Shown: positions 50,458 through 61,391 of the stretch, in pieces
How positions within the stretch are numbered: position 1 is the stretch's first letter
Layout of the letters: each line of letters opens with the position of its first letter
Assembly: GCA_015060205.1 (NCBI GenBank)
Contig: SUYY01000001.1
Location: 1-64,000, forward strand
DNA length: 64,000 bases
Direction: 5' to 3'
From: Bacteroidales bacterium
GTDB taxonomy: Bacteria; Bacteroidota; Bacteroidia; Bacteroidales; UBA932
Notes under the pieces: generated by a model
Told to the model about the DNA's origin: nothing
Database searches by the model: none
What the model saw: only the letters and a program-made list of their open reading frames with translations
Translations under genes and position numbers: made by a program

Positions 50458-51372
50458 CTAGGAATTTCTGTACTCACTTGGAGTCATGCCGGTTCTGGCC
50501 TTGAAGAACTTATAGAATACCGACTGGTTAGGGAAATTCAGCCTATAGACTATCTCCTTGATGGCAAGACCGGAATATTTCAAAAGGTTCTTGGCCTCGA
50601 GGATTACGTATGCATCAATCCACTCCGGAGCGGAACGTCCTGTGACACTCTTGATCACGCGTGAAAGATATTTAGGTGTAAGACACAGTTTGTCAGCATA
50701 AAAACCGACATTCCTGTACTCGGTATGATACTGTGAGACAAGTTTGAGGAACTGGTCTGCCAGCATCCTGCTTCTGCTTGATACCTTTTCTTCAATGCCA
50801 TCGCCATTCTGAAGTCTTTCTGACCAGACTCCGGCCATGAAGTAGAATAAAGACGACAGGATAGACCTGATACATTCCATCTTGAATGGCGTCTCCTGCT
50901 GGATCACCTTTGCCATCAACGATATATGCTCACGAAGCATGTTCTTCTGGTTCTCGTCCAGTTCAATGCTCGGTTTATCCACAAAGGAAAGATTCTTGGT
51001 GAATATCTTGTTGACATCAAGCATGAGGTTGGCTACGAAATCCTTCGACATCATTACGCATACGTAGCGAAGATCTGTCTTCACCGAATCCACAAGTTCG
51101 TTGACTCTGACTATGTTTCCGGGAGGATTCAGAAAGAGCATGCCGCTCTTCAACTCATGCTCTTCAAGATTGACATTGAGAGTTATATGACCGCTGATAC
51201 AATATATCACCATGAAACCGTCAAAACGACATGGATGCGCCAGAGGCTGATGTGACTCGGAAATATTCACGTCCATTATGAAGAAATCGTCACCCATCCC
51301 AATACATGGAGAATCGGCAAAAATCTTCTTGAAACGGCTTATCGAGATGTCATGCATAGAGGTTGCTTCCAT
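50458..51372 (-). CDS. AraC family transcriptional regulator
   Basis: C-terminal HTH: VGFYADKLCLTPKYLSRVIKSVTGRSAPEWI...LNFPNQSVFYKFFKARTGMTPSEYR. Confidence 0.9.
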   Translation of the reverse strand: MEATSMHDISISRFKKIFADSPCIGMGDDFFIMDVNISESHQPLAHPCRFDGFMVIYCISGHITLNVNLEEHELKSGMLFLNPPGNIVRVNELVDSVKTDLRYVCVMMSKDFVANLMLDVNKIFTKNLSFVDKPSIELDENQKNMLREHISLMAKVIQQETPFKMECIRSILSSLFYFMAGVWSERLQNGDGIEEKVSSRSRMLADQFLKLVSQYHTEYRNVGFYADKLCLTPKYLSRVIKSVTGRSAPEWIDAYVILEAKNLLKYSGLAIKEIVYRLNFPNQSVFYKFFKARTGMTPSEYRNS

Positions 51373-51499
51373 TATCTGTGTATAAAATTTAATCCTTAAT
51401 ATAACCAAAAAACACTCAGATTGGTAAAAGTACTATTCTTTTTCTACCTTTTGATATCATCTCTACCAATCGACAATAATTTCACCCTAACGACAAAAC

Positions 51500-51532
51500 G
51501 AAAGCGAAGTGACGGCCCGCCACTTCGCTTTC
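51500..51532. terminator. 12-bp inverted repeat (GAAAGCGAAGTG / CACTTCGCTTTC)
   Basis: Perfect arms between the AMP-ligase gene end and the AraC gene start. Confidence 0.65.
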
Positions 51533-51564
51533 ATCTTATATTTAAATATGAATCAATGCATGTA

Positions 51565-53475
51565 CTACAATGAGGCCAGATTCATCTCATTGATAACATT
51601 CTTACCTTCAGGAGTATAGGCAAAAGCCATATGTTCCTTATAAGCCTCCTCTACCCTTCCGCGCACAACCTTCATCGAACTGTTCAGGAAATGGTTCTGC
51701 TCGGTCCAAGGCTCAGGAAGGACACAGATTGCTGCAGGAAGCCATCTTTCAGGGAACTCTCCGTAAAGTCGACCACCCTTGCGGTATGCATTCACCTCAT
51801 CCTGAATCTTCTCAAGCATCTTCTCCTTCGCCTCCTGAGACTTAGGGTCAAGTCCAAGTTCCTTTGCATATGCCTTGAGAGCCTCCTTGTTCGGTGTCAC
51901 AAGCGCTATGGTATAAGGATCCTGACTGTTGTGAAGAATAGCACCGTCGATATACTTCGAATTTTCCACAAGATTCTCCTCGATTCCCTCCGGTGAATAC
52001 TTTTCTCCGTCAGCGGCGATCAGAAGTGATTTGAATCTTCCCACGACGTAGAGCATCTCCTCATCACGCATATATCCCATATCTCCTGTATGAAGCCAGC
52101 CGTCAACCACCGTATCCGCAGTAGACTTAGGATTCTTCCAATAGCCCGCCATCACGTTCTCTCCCTTGATGCAGATCTCACCCTTCACTCCGAAAGGCTG
52201 CTCCACTCCGTCTGCATCCAGAATCTTTATCTCCATAGGAGAAACCACCTTTCCGGACGAACCGAAGATATGCTTCGCAGGTGAATTGGCCGAGATGATA
52301 GGTGTAGCCTCTGAAAGACCGTAACCCTGATACATAGGGATTCCGATGGCATAATAATACCTCTGGAGGTCAATATCCAGAAGCGCGCCTCCTCCTACAA
52401 AGAACTTCATGTTTCCGCCAAGTCCTTCACGGACCTTCTTGAATATGATCTTGTCGAAAAGTAGCATCAGAGGCTTGCGGAAGATATCCACGAAGTCGGT
52501 ACCCTTATTATAGCCTTCCTTATTATATGCTATTGCATTTTTCAAAGCGAAATTGTAAAGTCTTTCGACTGTCTTTCCGCTCTTTTTTATGGTAGTCTCG
52601 ATGTTTTTCTTGAAACTCTTTGCCAGAGTAGGGACGGAGAGCATCACAGAAGGCTTGAATTCCTTGATGCTCGAAGGAATGTTGCGCAAGGCTTCCTTTC
52701 CGGACCTGCCTGACGGCACGGTACCGATGGACGCGCCATATGACATCATCGTATAGAATCCAGCGACATGCGCAAAGCAATGGTCTAGAGGAAGGATGAT
52801 AAGCATCTTGTCCTGAGGCTCCACGCCTATGACTGAATGAGCCTGCTCTACATTTGCCGTATAGTTCCTGTGGGTAAGAAGGATTCCCTTAGGGTCCGCA
52901 GTCGTACCTGAAGTGTAACTTATGTTTGCATAGTCATCCGGACCTATCGACTCATATCTCTTGACGAACATCTCTTCGTTTTCGGCAATGAACCTGTCAC
53001 CTGCCTCCATGATGTCGTTGATATGGATTTCATTCTCCTGCATATCCTCAACATCATCAAAAAGGATGATTTTCTCGACAAGAGGACATTCAGGCAATAT
53101 CTTTCTTATCTTCGGAAGTTGAAACTTCGAGGTCATCACGTACTTCGCATCCGAATGTCTGATACGGAAGACCAGGTCATTGGATTCCTCCAGTTTGATG
53201 GAAAGAGGAACATTCACCGCTCCTGCATACAGGACGCCGAGTTCTCCTATTACCCACATATTGCGTCCCTCGCAGAGATAAGCCACCTTCTCTCCCTTCT
53301 GGACTCCGAGGTGCATCAGACCGGCAGCAATACGTTTCGCCTGTCTGAGAGTCTCATTATACGACGTCGGTTCCCACTCGTTCGTATCCAGATTCTTTTC
53401 CCAGAGGAAAGGACTTTCAGAATAGAGTCTCACATACTTCTCGACGAAGTCAATGATAGTTGTTCTTTCAGTCAT
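51565..53475 (-). CDS. AMP-dependent long-chain fatty acid--CoA ligase
   Basis: ISYTSGTTADPKGILLTHRN; YQGYGLSEATPIIS; GWLHTGDMGY. Confidence 0.92.
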   Translation of the reverse strand: MTERTTIIDFVEKYVRLYSESPFLWEKNLDTNEWEPTSYNETLRQAKRIAAGLMHLGVQKGEKVAYLCEGRNMWVIGELGVLYAGAVNVPLSIKLEESNDLVFRIRHSDAKYVMTSKFQLPKIRKILPECPLVEKIILFDDVEDMQENEIHINDIMEAGDRFIAENEEMFVKRYESIGPDDYANISYTSGTTADPKGILLTHRNYTANVEQAHSVIGVEPQDKMLIILPLDHCFAHVAGFYTMMSYGASIGTVPSGRSGKEALRNIPSSIKEFKPSVMLSVPTLAKSFKKNIETTIKKSGKTVERLYNFALKNAIAYNKEGYNKGTDFVDIFRKPLMLLFDKIIFKKVREGLGGNMKFFVGGGALLDIDLQRYYYAIGIPMYQGYGLSEATPIISANSPAKHIFGSSGKVVSPMEIKILDADGVEQPFGVKGEICIKGENVMAGYWKNPKSTADTVVDGWLHTGDMGYMRDEEMLYVVGRFKSLLIAADGEKYSPEGIEENLVENSKYIDGAILHNSQDPYTIALVTPNKEALKAYAKELGLDPKSQEAKEKMLEKIQDEVNAYRKGGRLYGEFPERWLPAAICVLPEPWTEQNHFLNSSMKVVRGRVEEAYKEHMAFAYTPEGKNVINEMNLASL

Positions 53476-53491
53476 AAATACAAGGTTTAGA

Positions 53492-54112
53492 TTAGTCGTT
53501 CTTGAAAAGACCGAACAGTTCTGCGTCAATCTTGTCAATCACTTCCTGAAAATCTTCAGGACGGTTTTCAAATTTTATTCTGTCCACATCAAGGATGAGA
53601 AGACGGTGCTTGTAATCCTTGATCCAGTTCTCATATCTCTCGTTCAGTCCGGTGATATAATCGATACGGATGCTCTTCTCATATTCGCGTCCCCTCTTCT
53701 GGATCTGACCGATGAGATTCGGGATCGAACTTCTGAGATAAATCAGAAGGTCAGGCGGATTCACCAGTGACATCATCAGGTCAAAAAGGTCCGAATAGTT
53801 CTCGAAGTCTCTGGTGGTCATCAGACCCATGCCATGAAGGTTCGGAGCAAAGATACGGGCATCCTCGTATATGGTACGGTCCTGGATGATGACTTCGTCA
53901 AGTTTGGATATATCCACCACATCCTTGAATCTCTTGTTCAGGAAATATACCTGAAGATTGAAGGACCACCTCTCCATATCTTCATAAAAATCAGCAAGAT
54001 AAGGGTTATAGTCCACCGATTCGAACTTTGGAGTCCATCCATAGTGGGCAGCGAGCATCTTTGTCAAAGTTGTCTTTCCGCTGCCGATGTTACCTGCAAT
54101 CGCTATATGCAT
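53492..54112 (-). CDS. deoxynucleoside kinase
   Basis: IAGNIGSGKTTLTKML; IIQDRTIYEDARIFAPNL. Confidence 0.9.
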   Translation of the reverse strand: MHIAIAGNIGSGKTTLTKMLAAHYGWTPKFESVDYNPYLADFYEDMERWSFNLQVYFLNKRFKDVVDISKLDEVIIQDRTIYEDARIFAPNLHGMGLMTTRDFENYSDLFDLMMSLVNPPDLLIYLRSSIPNLIGQIQKRGREYEKSIRIDYITGLNERYENWIKDYKHRLLILDVDRIKFENRPEDFQEVIDKIDAELFGLFKND

Positions 54113-54202
54113 ACCGTTTAAGTTTTAACACATTTTCATTCTTATAATTTGGCAAAATTAACAACTTCTTTTGTATTTTTGTCAAAATAAAGAACCAAAA
54201 GG

Positions 54203-54871
54203 ATGACACACACAGAAAACTTCATATTCAACGCTCTGCAGACCCGATGTTCTCTGGTATGGGATGACAAGGGTGAATGCGCCATCATCGATCCAAGTTA
54301 CAAAGATGCCGAAAGGGAGCAGATCGTTGCATTCATAAATTCAAAAAAACTCACCCCTGTCTGCATTCTGCTCACACACGGACATTTCGACCATATCTAC
54401 GGTCTTTCTGACTTTGTCAGAACATACGATGTTCCGGTATATATGGACCTGAAGGAAACCTACTCTTTCGAGAAGACCAACCCATATGTCTGCGGCAACT
54501 TTGGCCTTGAGATTCCGGAACTGCCGCATGAGAGTGTATTCAAGGGCATATCGGACGGCGACATCATCAAGGTCGGAGACATCAGTCTCGAAGTACTTGA
54601 AACTCCGGGACATTCGGTGGGCGGTGTGTGCTTTTTTGACAAGGATTCCGGAACATTGTTCAGCGGTGACACGCTTTTTGCGGGAGCGATAGGGCGCACA
54701 GACCATCCCGGAGGAGACTATGACCTGCTGATGAAAAGCATATGGGAGAAAATCATGTGCCTGGACGGAGACATCAGGGTGATTCCGGGCCACGGTCCGG
54801 AGACTGACATTGCTACAGAGCGTATGACCAACCCGTTCCTCATGCCATTCAACGAGCCGTATGAAGAATAA
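54203..54871 (+). CDS. MBL-fold metallohydrolase (glyoxalase II-like)
   Basis: LTHGHFDHIYGL; TPGHSVGGVCFF; SGDTLFAGAIGRTDHPGGD. Confidence 0.92.
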   Translation: MTHTENFIFNALQTRCSLVWDDKGECAIIDPSYKDAEREQIVAFINSKKLTPVCILLTHGHFDHIYGLSDFVRTYDVPVYMDLKETYSFEKTNPYVCGNFGLEIPELPHESVFKGISDGDIIKVGDISLEVLETPGHSVGGVCFFDKDSGTLFSGDTLFAGAIGRTDHPGGDYDLLMKSIWEKIMCLDGDIRVIPGHGPETDIATERMTNPFLMPFNEPYEE

Positions 54872-57611
54872 TGACAAGATAGAAATAACAGGCGCAAAGG
54901 CGCACAACCTGAAGGATGTTTCACTGACGATACCGCGAGGGAAGTTCGTCGTCCTGACAGGATTGAGCGGAAGCGGCAAGTCATCCCTGGCCTTCGACAC
55001 CATCTATGCTGAAGGTCAGAGACGTTATATGGACACTCTGTCCACCTATGCCAAGCACTTCATGGGCATATTGGAAAAACCTGAGGTAGAGTCGATTACA
55101 GGATTGAGTCCCATCATAGCCATCGAACAGAAGACCACCGGCAACAACCCTCGTTCGACCGTCGGTACGATCACCGAGATATATGATTTCCTGCGTCTGC
55201 TGTATGCCCGCGCGTCCATAGCATACTCCCCCGAGACCGGAAAGGAGATGGTAAGATACACCGACGAGCAGATAGTATCCCTGATAATGGAGAATTATCA
55301 CGGACGCAAATGCTACCTTCTGGCACCTCTGGTCAGGGGAAGAAAAGGTCATTACAAGGAACTCCTGGAGCAGATGCGCAAGAGGGGGTATACCCAGATC
55401 CGCATCGACGGAGAACTGAAGGAACTTCATGAGATAACGGCACTTGACCGCTACAAGGCCCACTTCATAGAACTTGTGATAGACCGTCTGAAACCATCTG
55501 AAAAGGACGGGAAAAGAATACGTGATTCAGTACTGTCCGCATTGAATTTCGGCAAGGGTTCCATAGCGGTGATGGATATGGAGACAGGCGACCTGAACCA
55601 CTATTCAAAACATCTGGTATGCCCGGACACAGGCATCTCGCTGGCTGAACCGGCACCGCACTCGTTCTCATTCAACTCCCCTCAGGGATACTGTCCTCAT
55701 TGCAAGGGACTTGGACAGATTGTGGACATCAACATGGACACCATCATTCCTGACCGGTCCGTATCTGTTGCAGACGGCGGAATCATACCTCTCGGAAAGA
55801 TAAGGGAGACAAAAAAATTCGACATAATAAGGTCGATAGCAAGAAAATACTCATTCTCGCTCTATGACCCGATAGACGAACTGCCTGAAGACATGATAGA
55901 CCTGATGGTCTACGGTTCAGATGAACTTTTCAGGGTCGGCGAAGGCACTTCTTCCGAAATGGTCTCATATTCAGGACTTTCCGGAGATATAAGTGACAAG
56001 GTGATCTGCCCGGTCTGTCATGGCACAAGGCTCAACAGGGAGACCACATATTTCAAGATCGACGGCAAGACCATATCGGAGGTGGCGGCAATGGAGATAT
56101 CCCACCTGAGCAAATGGCTCGAGTCGATCGAAAAGTCTTTCGGCAAAAGGGAAAGCCTCATCGCAAGGGATATTCTCAAGGAACTCAAGGACAGGGTCGG
56201 ATTCCTTCTCGACGTAGGTCTGGACTATCTTTCACTTGACCGCGCAACAGCCTCATTATCAGGAGGAGAGAGTCAAAGAATCAGACTTGCCACACAGATA
56301 GGTTCCAAACTGGTGAACGTACTCTATATATTGGACGAGCCTTCCATCGGACTGCATCAGAGGGACAACAGGAAACTTATCGCCTCACTGAAGAAATTGC
56401 GCGACGAAGGCAACTCCGTGATGGTGGTCGAGCATGATGCAGAGACAATGACCGCAGCCGACTGGCTTGTCGATGTGGGACCGGGAGCAGGCGAAGAAGG
56501 CGGAGAAATCTGTTTCAACGGCCCTCTGAGCGAGATATCGCGAACCAGAACCGCGACCCTCGACTACCTCACAGGACTTCGCTCGATCGAAGTTCCGAAG
56601 ACGAGAAGACAGGGAAATTCCCTGACCTTGGGAATCCGTGGCGCAAGGGGAAACAATCTAAGGAATGTGGACGTGGACTTCCCTCTGGGCATGCTTATCG
56701 GAGTAAGCGGCGTGAGCGGAAGCGGAAAATCCTCTCTGGTGAACGAGACCCTCATGCCCGTGCTGAAGAACAAGTTCTACAATGCCAAGATGCAGCCTCT
56801 GCCATATGACGAGATAATCGGAGTAGAGAATATCGACAAACTTATCGAGATAGACCAAAGTCCGATAGGACGCACCCCTCGCAGCAATCCGGCCACATTC
56901 ACAGGCGTATTCAACGACATAAGGAACCTGTTTGAAGCGACGCCTGATGCCAAGGTCCGCGGATTCAAGGCCGGAAGATTCTCTTTCAATGTTCCCGGAG
57001 GACGCTGCGAAGAGTGCAAGGGAGCAGGAATAAAGGTGATAGAGATGAATTTTCTCCCTTCTGTAAACGTGGTGTGCGGTGAATGCAGAGGCAGACGATA
57101 TAAGGATGACACCCTCGCGGTGAAATATAAAGGAAAGAACATAAACGATGTTCTCGAGATGCAGATCAGCGAGGCGTATGAGTTCTTCAGGAACATTCCT
57201 ACCATCGCACTGAAACTCAAGGCGATGGTGGATGTCGGCCTGGGATATGTGCGTCTGGGTCAATCCGCCGTCACGCTCTCGGGAGGCGAAAGCCAGAGAA
57301 TGAAACTTGCCGCCGAACTTGCAAGGAAAAGCACCGGAAACACACTGTATATATTGGACGAGCCTACCACCGGACTTCATTTCGAAGACATAAAGGTGCT
57401 TATGGGAGTACTCCAGAGACTTGTGGATCAAGGGAATACGGTGATAGTGATAGAGCATAACCTCGATGTGCTCAAATCGGTGGACTACCTGTTCGACATG
57501 GGTCCGGAAGGAGGAAAGGCAGGAGGAATGATTGTTGCTCAGGGGACGCCGGAACAGTTGGCGGACAATCCGGATTCGGTGACAGGTCCGTTCCTGAAGG
57601 AAGTATTGTAG
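54861..57611 (+). CDS. uvrA: excinuclease ABC subunit UvrA
   Basis: GLSGSGKSSLAFDT; LSGGESQRIRLATQIG; ILDEPTTGLHFEDI; zinc finger CEECKGAG...CGECRGRRY; 916 aa. Confidence 0.95.
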   Translation: MKNNDKIEITGAKAHNLKDVSLTIPRGKFVVLTGLSGSGKSSLAFDTIYAEGQRRYMDTLSTYAKHFMGILEKPEVESITGLSPIIAIEQKTTGNNPRSTVGTITEIYDFLRLLYARASIAYSPETGKEMVRYTDEQIVSLIMENYHGRKCYLLAPLVRGRKGHYKELLEQMRKRGYTQIRIDGELKELHEITALDRYKAHFIELVIDRLKPSEKDGKRIRDSVLSALNFGKGSIAVMDMETGDLNHYSKHLVCPDTGISLAEPAPHSFSFNSPQGYCPHCKGLGQIVDINMDTIIPDRSVSVADGGIIPLGKIRETKKFDIIRSIARKYSFSLYDPIDELPEDMIDLMVYGSDELFRVGEGTSSEMVSYSGLSGDISDKVICPVCHGTRLNRETTYFKIDGKTISEVAAMEISHLSKWLESIEKSFGKRESLIARDILKELKDRVGFLLDVGLDYLSLDRATASLSGGESQRIRLATQIGSKLVNVLYILDEPSIGLHQRDNRKLIASLKKLRDEGNSVMVVEHDAETMTAADWLVDVGPGAGEEGGEICFNGPLSEISRTRTATLDYLTGLRSIEVPKTRRQGNSLTLGIRGARGNNLRNVDVDFPLGMLIGVSGVSGSGKSSLVNETLMPVLKNKFYNAKMQPLPYDEIIGVENIDKLIEIDQSPIGRTPRSNPATFTGVFNDIRNLFEATPDAKVRGFKAGRFSFNVPGGRCEECKGAGIKVIEMNFLPSVNVVCGECRGRRYKDDTLAVKYKGKNINDVLEMQISEAYEFFRNIPTIALKLKAMVDVGLGYVRLGQSAVTLSGGESQRMKLAAELARKSTGNTLYILDEPTTGLHFEDIKVLMGVLQRLVDQGNTVIVIEHNLDVLKSVDYLFDMGPEGGKAGGMIVAQGTPEQLADNPDSVTGPFLKEVL

Positions 57612-57629
57612 CCAAAGACATATCAGACT

Positions 57630-59336
57630 ATGGAAGAAATCAGAATCTATTGTGAAAACACAGAAAGTTATGTAAAGGTTGCCATGGGCTGCACATTGAA
57701 GGAACTGTCATCCGAAATATGCCCTGAGGCGGGTTCCGGATGCAGTCTTCCGGTTTTGGCAGCACTTGTGGACAACAAACTCAAATCCCTTGACTATAAG
57801 ATAATCAATCCGCACAACGTCAGGTTCATCGGCTATGACCACCCTGACGGCAGGAGGACATATATCCGTTCCCTCTGCTTCGTGCTGCAGCATGTGGTGC
57901 GCGAGACATATCCCGACAAGGTACTTTCCATAGATTATTCCCTTCCGAGCGGACTATACTGCGACATACGTGAAACAGAGCATTCCGAAGATGGAAGGCC
58001 CAGGCGTATATTCCTTACGGACAGTGAAATAGAAGCGATAGAAAACAAGATGCGCCGACTCGTGGAAGCGGACCTTCCTTTCGGGAAAAAGATGCTCTCC
58101 ATGGAGGAGTGCTGCACCCTCTTCGAAAGAAATGGTCAGAAGGAGAAGGTGAACCTGCTCAAGAGTATCGGAAGATTCAACTACAACGTCTATTTCCTCG
58201 ACGGCCAGGCAGACACTTTCTACGGCCCGCTTGTTCCGTCCACGGGTCTTCTGACGACCTTCAACCTGATGGGATTCAATGACGGTTTCTGCCTCCAGTA
58301 TCCGATGGACGGCGAGCCGGGAAAGGTTCTTCCGATGAAGAGGCAGTCCAAGATAGCAAGCGCGCTGAACGAGTACTCCGACTGGTGTGCCGTAATGGGA
58401 GTCCGCGGAGTCGGCACTCTCAACGATTATGTAAGATCGGGAAAGATTGTGGACCTGATCAATATTTCAGAAGCGCTTCATGAGAGGAAATATGCGGAAA
58501 TCGCAAACCAGATATACGAAAGGCGAGGTTCCGTAAAGATTGTCTTCATAGCGGGACCGTCAAGCAGCGGCAAGACTTCCACATCCAAAAGACTCGCCCT
58601 CCAGTGCCGTATCCTGGGTCTGAACCCGAAAGTAATAGAACTTGACAACTACTTTGTAGACAGGCACCTCACACCTCTCGACAGCAATGGGGAATATGAC
58701 TTTGAAGCACTTGGAGCCATGGACCTTGAGTTCCTCGGAAAGCAACTCAACGAACTTCTTGACGGAAAGGAAGTGGAGATTCCCCGTTTCGACTTCAAGG
58801 AAGGCAAGAGGTATTTCAACGGAAGCATGATGCAACTTCACGAGAAGGACATCCTGATAATGGAAGGCATTCATGCGCTCAATCCGGCCATGATTCCAGG
58901 CGTCGACAGCACAAAGGTGTTCCGCGTATATGCGTCCGCACTGACTTCCCTGTCAATTGACGAGAACAACAACATCTCCACGTCAGACAACCGCATGCTC
59001 AGACGAATGATACGTGACAACAGAACACGTGGCGTGATTCCGGAAGAAACCATCATGAGATGGCAGAGCGTGCGCAGAGGTGAGAACAGGAACATATTTC
59101 CTTACCAGGAATATGCGGACGCCGTCTTCAATTCCGCCCATATCTTTGAACTCCCTGTGCTGAAATATTATGCAGAGCCGCTTCTAAGGCGCATTTCACC
59201 GTCATCACCTGCATACAGCGAGGCTTCCAGAATGCTTAAATTCCTGGACTACATAGTCGCATTGTCGCCGGCGGAGATAGCGGCAATCCCTCCGACATCG
59301 ATTCTTCGCGAGTTCATAGCGGGGCAGACCTTATAG
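57630..59336 (+). CDS. nucleoside (uridine-type) kinase with N-terminal TGS-like domain
   Basis: IVFIAGPSSSGKTSTSKRLALQ; 568 aa. Confidence 0.85.
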   Translation: MEEIRIYCENTESYVKVAMGCTLKELSSEICPEAGSGCSLPVLAALVDNKLKSLDYKIINPHNVRFIGYDHPDGRRTYIRSLCFVLQHVVRETYPDKVLSIDYSLPSGLYCDIRETEHSEDGRPRRIFLTDSEIEAIENKMRRLVEADLPFGKKMLSMEECCTLFERNGQKEKVNLLKSIGRFNYNVYFLDGQADTFYGPLVPSTGLLTTFNLMGFNDGFCLQYPMDGEPGKVLPMKRQSKIASALNEYSDWCAVMGVRGVGTLNDYVRSGKIVDLINISEALHERKYAEIANQIYERRGSVKIVFIAGPSSSGKTSTSKRLALQCRILGLNPKVIELDNYFVDRHLTPLDSNGEYDFEALGAMDLEFLGKQLNELLDGKEVEIPRFDFKEGKRYFNGSMMQLHEKDILIMEGIHALNPAMIPGVDSTKVFRVYASALTSLSIDENNNISTSDNRMLRRMIRDNRTRGVIPEETIMRWQSVRRGENRNIFPYQEYADAVFNSAHIFELPVLKYYAEPLLRRISPSSPAYSEASRMLKFLDYIVALSPAEIAAIPPTSILREFIAGQTL

Positions 59337-59404
59337 GATTTCCCGAAGTTTTTTTATACCTTTGCGTGATTTTTTGCGCTTGACAACAAAAACTACACAA
59401 TACA

Positions 59405-60100
59405 ATGCTTTTCAATCTTTTACAGGCAGTCGCAGATACTGCAGCAATAGCACAGGTTCCTGTGCAGCAGGAGATGAAACTCTCGCTAATCGACATGGCA
59501 TCAAAGGGAGGATGGCTCATGATAGTCCTCCTGATTCTTTCGGTCATGGCCATCTATATCTTCGGTAACAAATGGTGGCTCATCCGCAAGGCCGGTCAGA
59601 TAGACAGGAACTTCATGAAGGATATACGCGATTATATCCATGACGGAAAGATCAAGTCTGCAATCGAACTGTGCCAGAGGTACGACTCTCCGGTCGCACG
59701 TCTTGTCGAGAAAGGCATTGAAAGAATCGGAAGACCTCTCCAGGACATACAGACAGCGGTGGAAAACACCGGCAGTGTGGAAGTGGCAAGGCTCGAAAAG
59801 GGACTTCCTATGCTTGCCACAATCGCAGGTGGAGCACCTATGATCGGATTCCTCGGTACAGTGACAGGTATGATCGAGGCATTCTTCAGAATGTCCACTG
59901 CAGGCAACAACATCGACATCACACTTCTTTCAGGAGGTATATATGAGGCGATGGTGACGACCGTAGGCGGTCTTTTCGTAGGTATCATCGCATATTTCGG
60001 ATACAACTTCCTCACATCACAGATATCGAATCTCGTGTTCAAGATGGAAAGGACCACCATCGAGTTCATAGACATGCTTCACGAACCATCAGACAAATAG
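59405..60100 (+). CDS. exbB: MotA/TolQ/ExbB proton channel family protein
   Basis: LPMLATIAGGAPMIGFLGTVTGMIEAF; followed by exbD and tonB genes. Confidence 0.9.
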   Translation: MLFNLLQAVADTAAIAQVPVQQEMKLSLIDMASKGGWLMIVLLILSVMAIYIFGNKWWLIRKAGQIDRNFMKDIRDYIHDGKIKSAIELCQRYDSPVARLVEKGIERIGRPLQDIQTAVENTGSVEVARLEKGLPMLATIAGGAPMIGFLGTVTGMIEAFFRMSTAGNNIDITLLSGGIYEAMVTTVGGLFVGIIAYFGYNFLTSQISNLVFKMERTTIEFIDMLHEPSDK

Positions 60101-60103
60101 GAA

Positions 60104-60517
60104 ATGGCAATCAAGAGAACAACGAAGGTAGACTCAAGTTTCTCGATGTCGTCAATGACCGACATCGTGTTCCTGCTGCTCATCTTCTTTCTGGTGACAT
60201 CGACACTCATCAATCCCAACGCCCTGAAACTCCTGCTTCCAAAAAGTACAGGTCAGGTGTCGGCCAAGGCTACAGTGAGCGTATCCATAAAGCATTGGCA
60301 GAAGACTGACGACTTCTCCTTCCATATCAACGGTGACGAGACTCCGGTCAGATTCGACCAGGTGGAAGACGAACTCATCAATCTGCTCCAGACTGAAGAA
60401 GACCCGACATTCTCGATCTATGCTGACGAGACTGTTCCCATCAGGGAAGTGGTGAAGGTGATGAACATTGCAAAACGCAATCATTACAAGGTTATTATGG
60501 CGACTTCTCCGGAATAG
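60104..60517 (+). CDS. exbD: biopolymer transporter ExbD/TolR
   Basis: SSMTDIVFLLLIFFLVTSTL. Confidence 0.9.
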   Translation: MAIKRTTKVDSSFSMSSMTDIVFLLLIFFLVTSTLINPNALKLLLPKSTGQVSAKATVSVSIKHWQKTDDFSFHINGDETPVRFDQVEDELINLLQTEEDPTFSIYADETVPIREVVKVMNIAKRNHYKVIMATSPE

Positions 60518-60535
60518 GATGACCGGATTCTGAAT

Positions 60536-61321
60536 ATGGCAGACGACAGATACATATTTGAAAGGGAAAGACAGGAAAAGCGTTCCGTAATGACGGGAGG
60601 CTTTTTGACCGTATTTGTCCATGCTGCACTGATAGGCTGCTTCTTTGTAAGCGGCTTCACATATCTCGACCCTCCTCCACCTGAAAAGGAACAGATTCTG
60701 ATAGAATTCGAGGATGTGGAGATCCAGAAGCCAAAGCAGAGAAGAGACGGCACAAGACCTCGCGCAGAGACTCCGAGCAAGGAGATAAATCTGGTACAGC
60801 AATCGGAGGCGCAGCATATAGGTTCCAAGACCAATGAAGCACCTGAGTCCACGGTTGGAGACCAGGGAGACGTAGAGGTTCCGGAACCTCCACGCAAGAA
60901 GGAGATAAACCGCAGGGCGCTTTTTTCGGCAGCGGACAACAAGACCCAGAAGGACACCCTCGCAGCACAGACTGCCAGAGAGGTGACGGACGCACTTAAG
61001 GCCGGACATGCACTGGGCAACACAAAGACAGGAGAGACAAGCGGAGAGCCGAAGGCACTGCTTGCAGGCAGGACCCAGAACGGTTCACTTCCAAGACCTT
61101 CATACTCGGTACAGAAGGACGGAAAGGTAGTAGTGGAGATATGGGTCGACAACTATGGCACTGTTCAGAAGGCCGTACCTGGAGCAGAAGGTACCACCGT
61201 GACTGACAGGGATCTTTGGAACGAGGCCAGAAAGGCTGCAATGAAGGCAAGTTTCAACATGAGTGCAGATGCCCCCGCAATGCAGCATGGAACTATAACC
61301 TATATATTCAAACTGAAATAA
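60536..61321 (+). CDS. tonB: energy transducer TonB
   Basis: N-terminal TM, C-terminal TonB-like domain GKVVVEIWVDNYGTVQKAVPGAEGTTV. Confidence 0.8.
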   Translation: MADDRYIFERERQEKRSVMTGGFLTVFVHAALIGCFFVSGFTYLDPPPPEKEQILIEFEDVEIQKPKQRRDGTRPRAETPSKEINLVQQSEAQHIGSKTNEAPESTVGDQGDVEVPEPPRKKEINRRALFSAADNKTQKDTLAAQTAREVTDALKAGHALGNTKTGETSGEPKALLAGRTQNGSLPRPSYSVQKDGKVVVEIWVDNYGTVQKAVPGAEGTTVTDRDLWNEARKAAMKASFNMSADAPAMQHGTITYIFKLK

Positions 61322-61391
61322 TCGGCGTGAGCCGTAACAATATTGACTTATGCCGTGAGGCACATCTGATAAAATTTAAACAGTTTCATAA

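Noticed and set aside
54861-57611. Possible UvrA2/toxin-resistance ABC paralogue
   Set aside because: Domain order, zinc finger and length fit ordinary UvrA; nothing supports a specialised paralogue.
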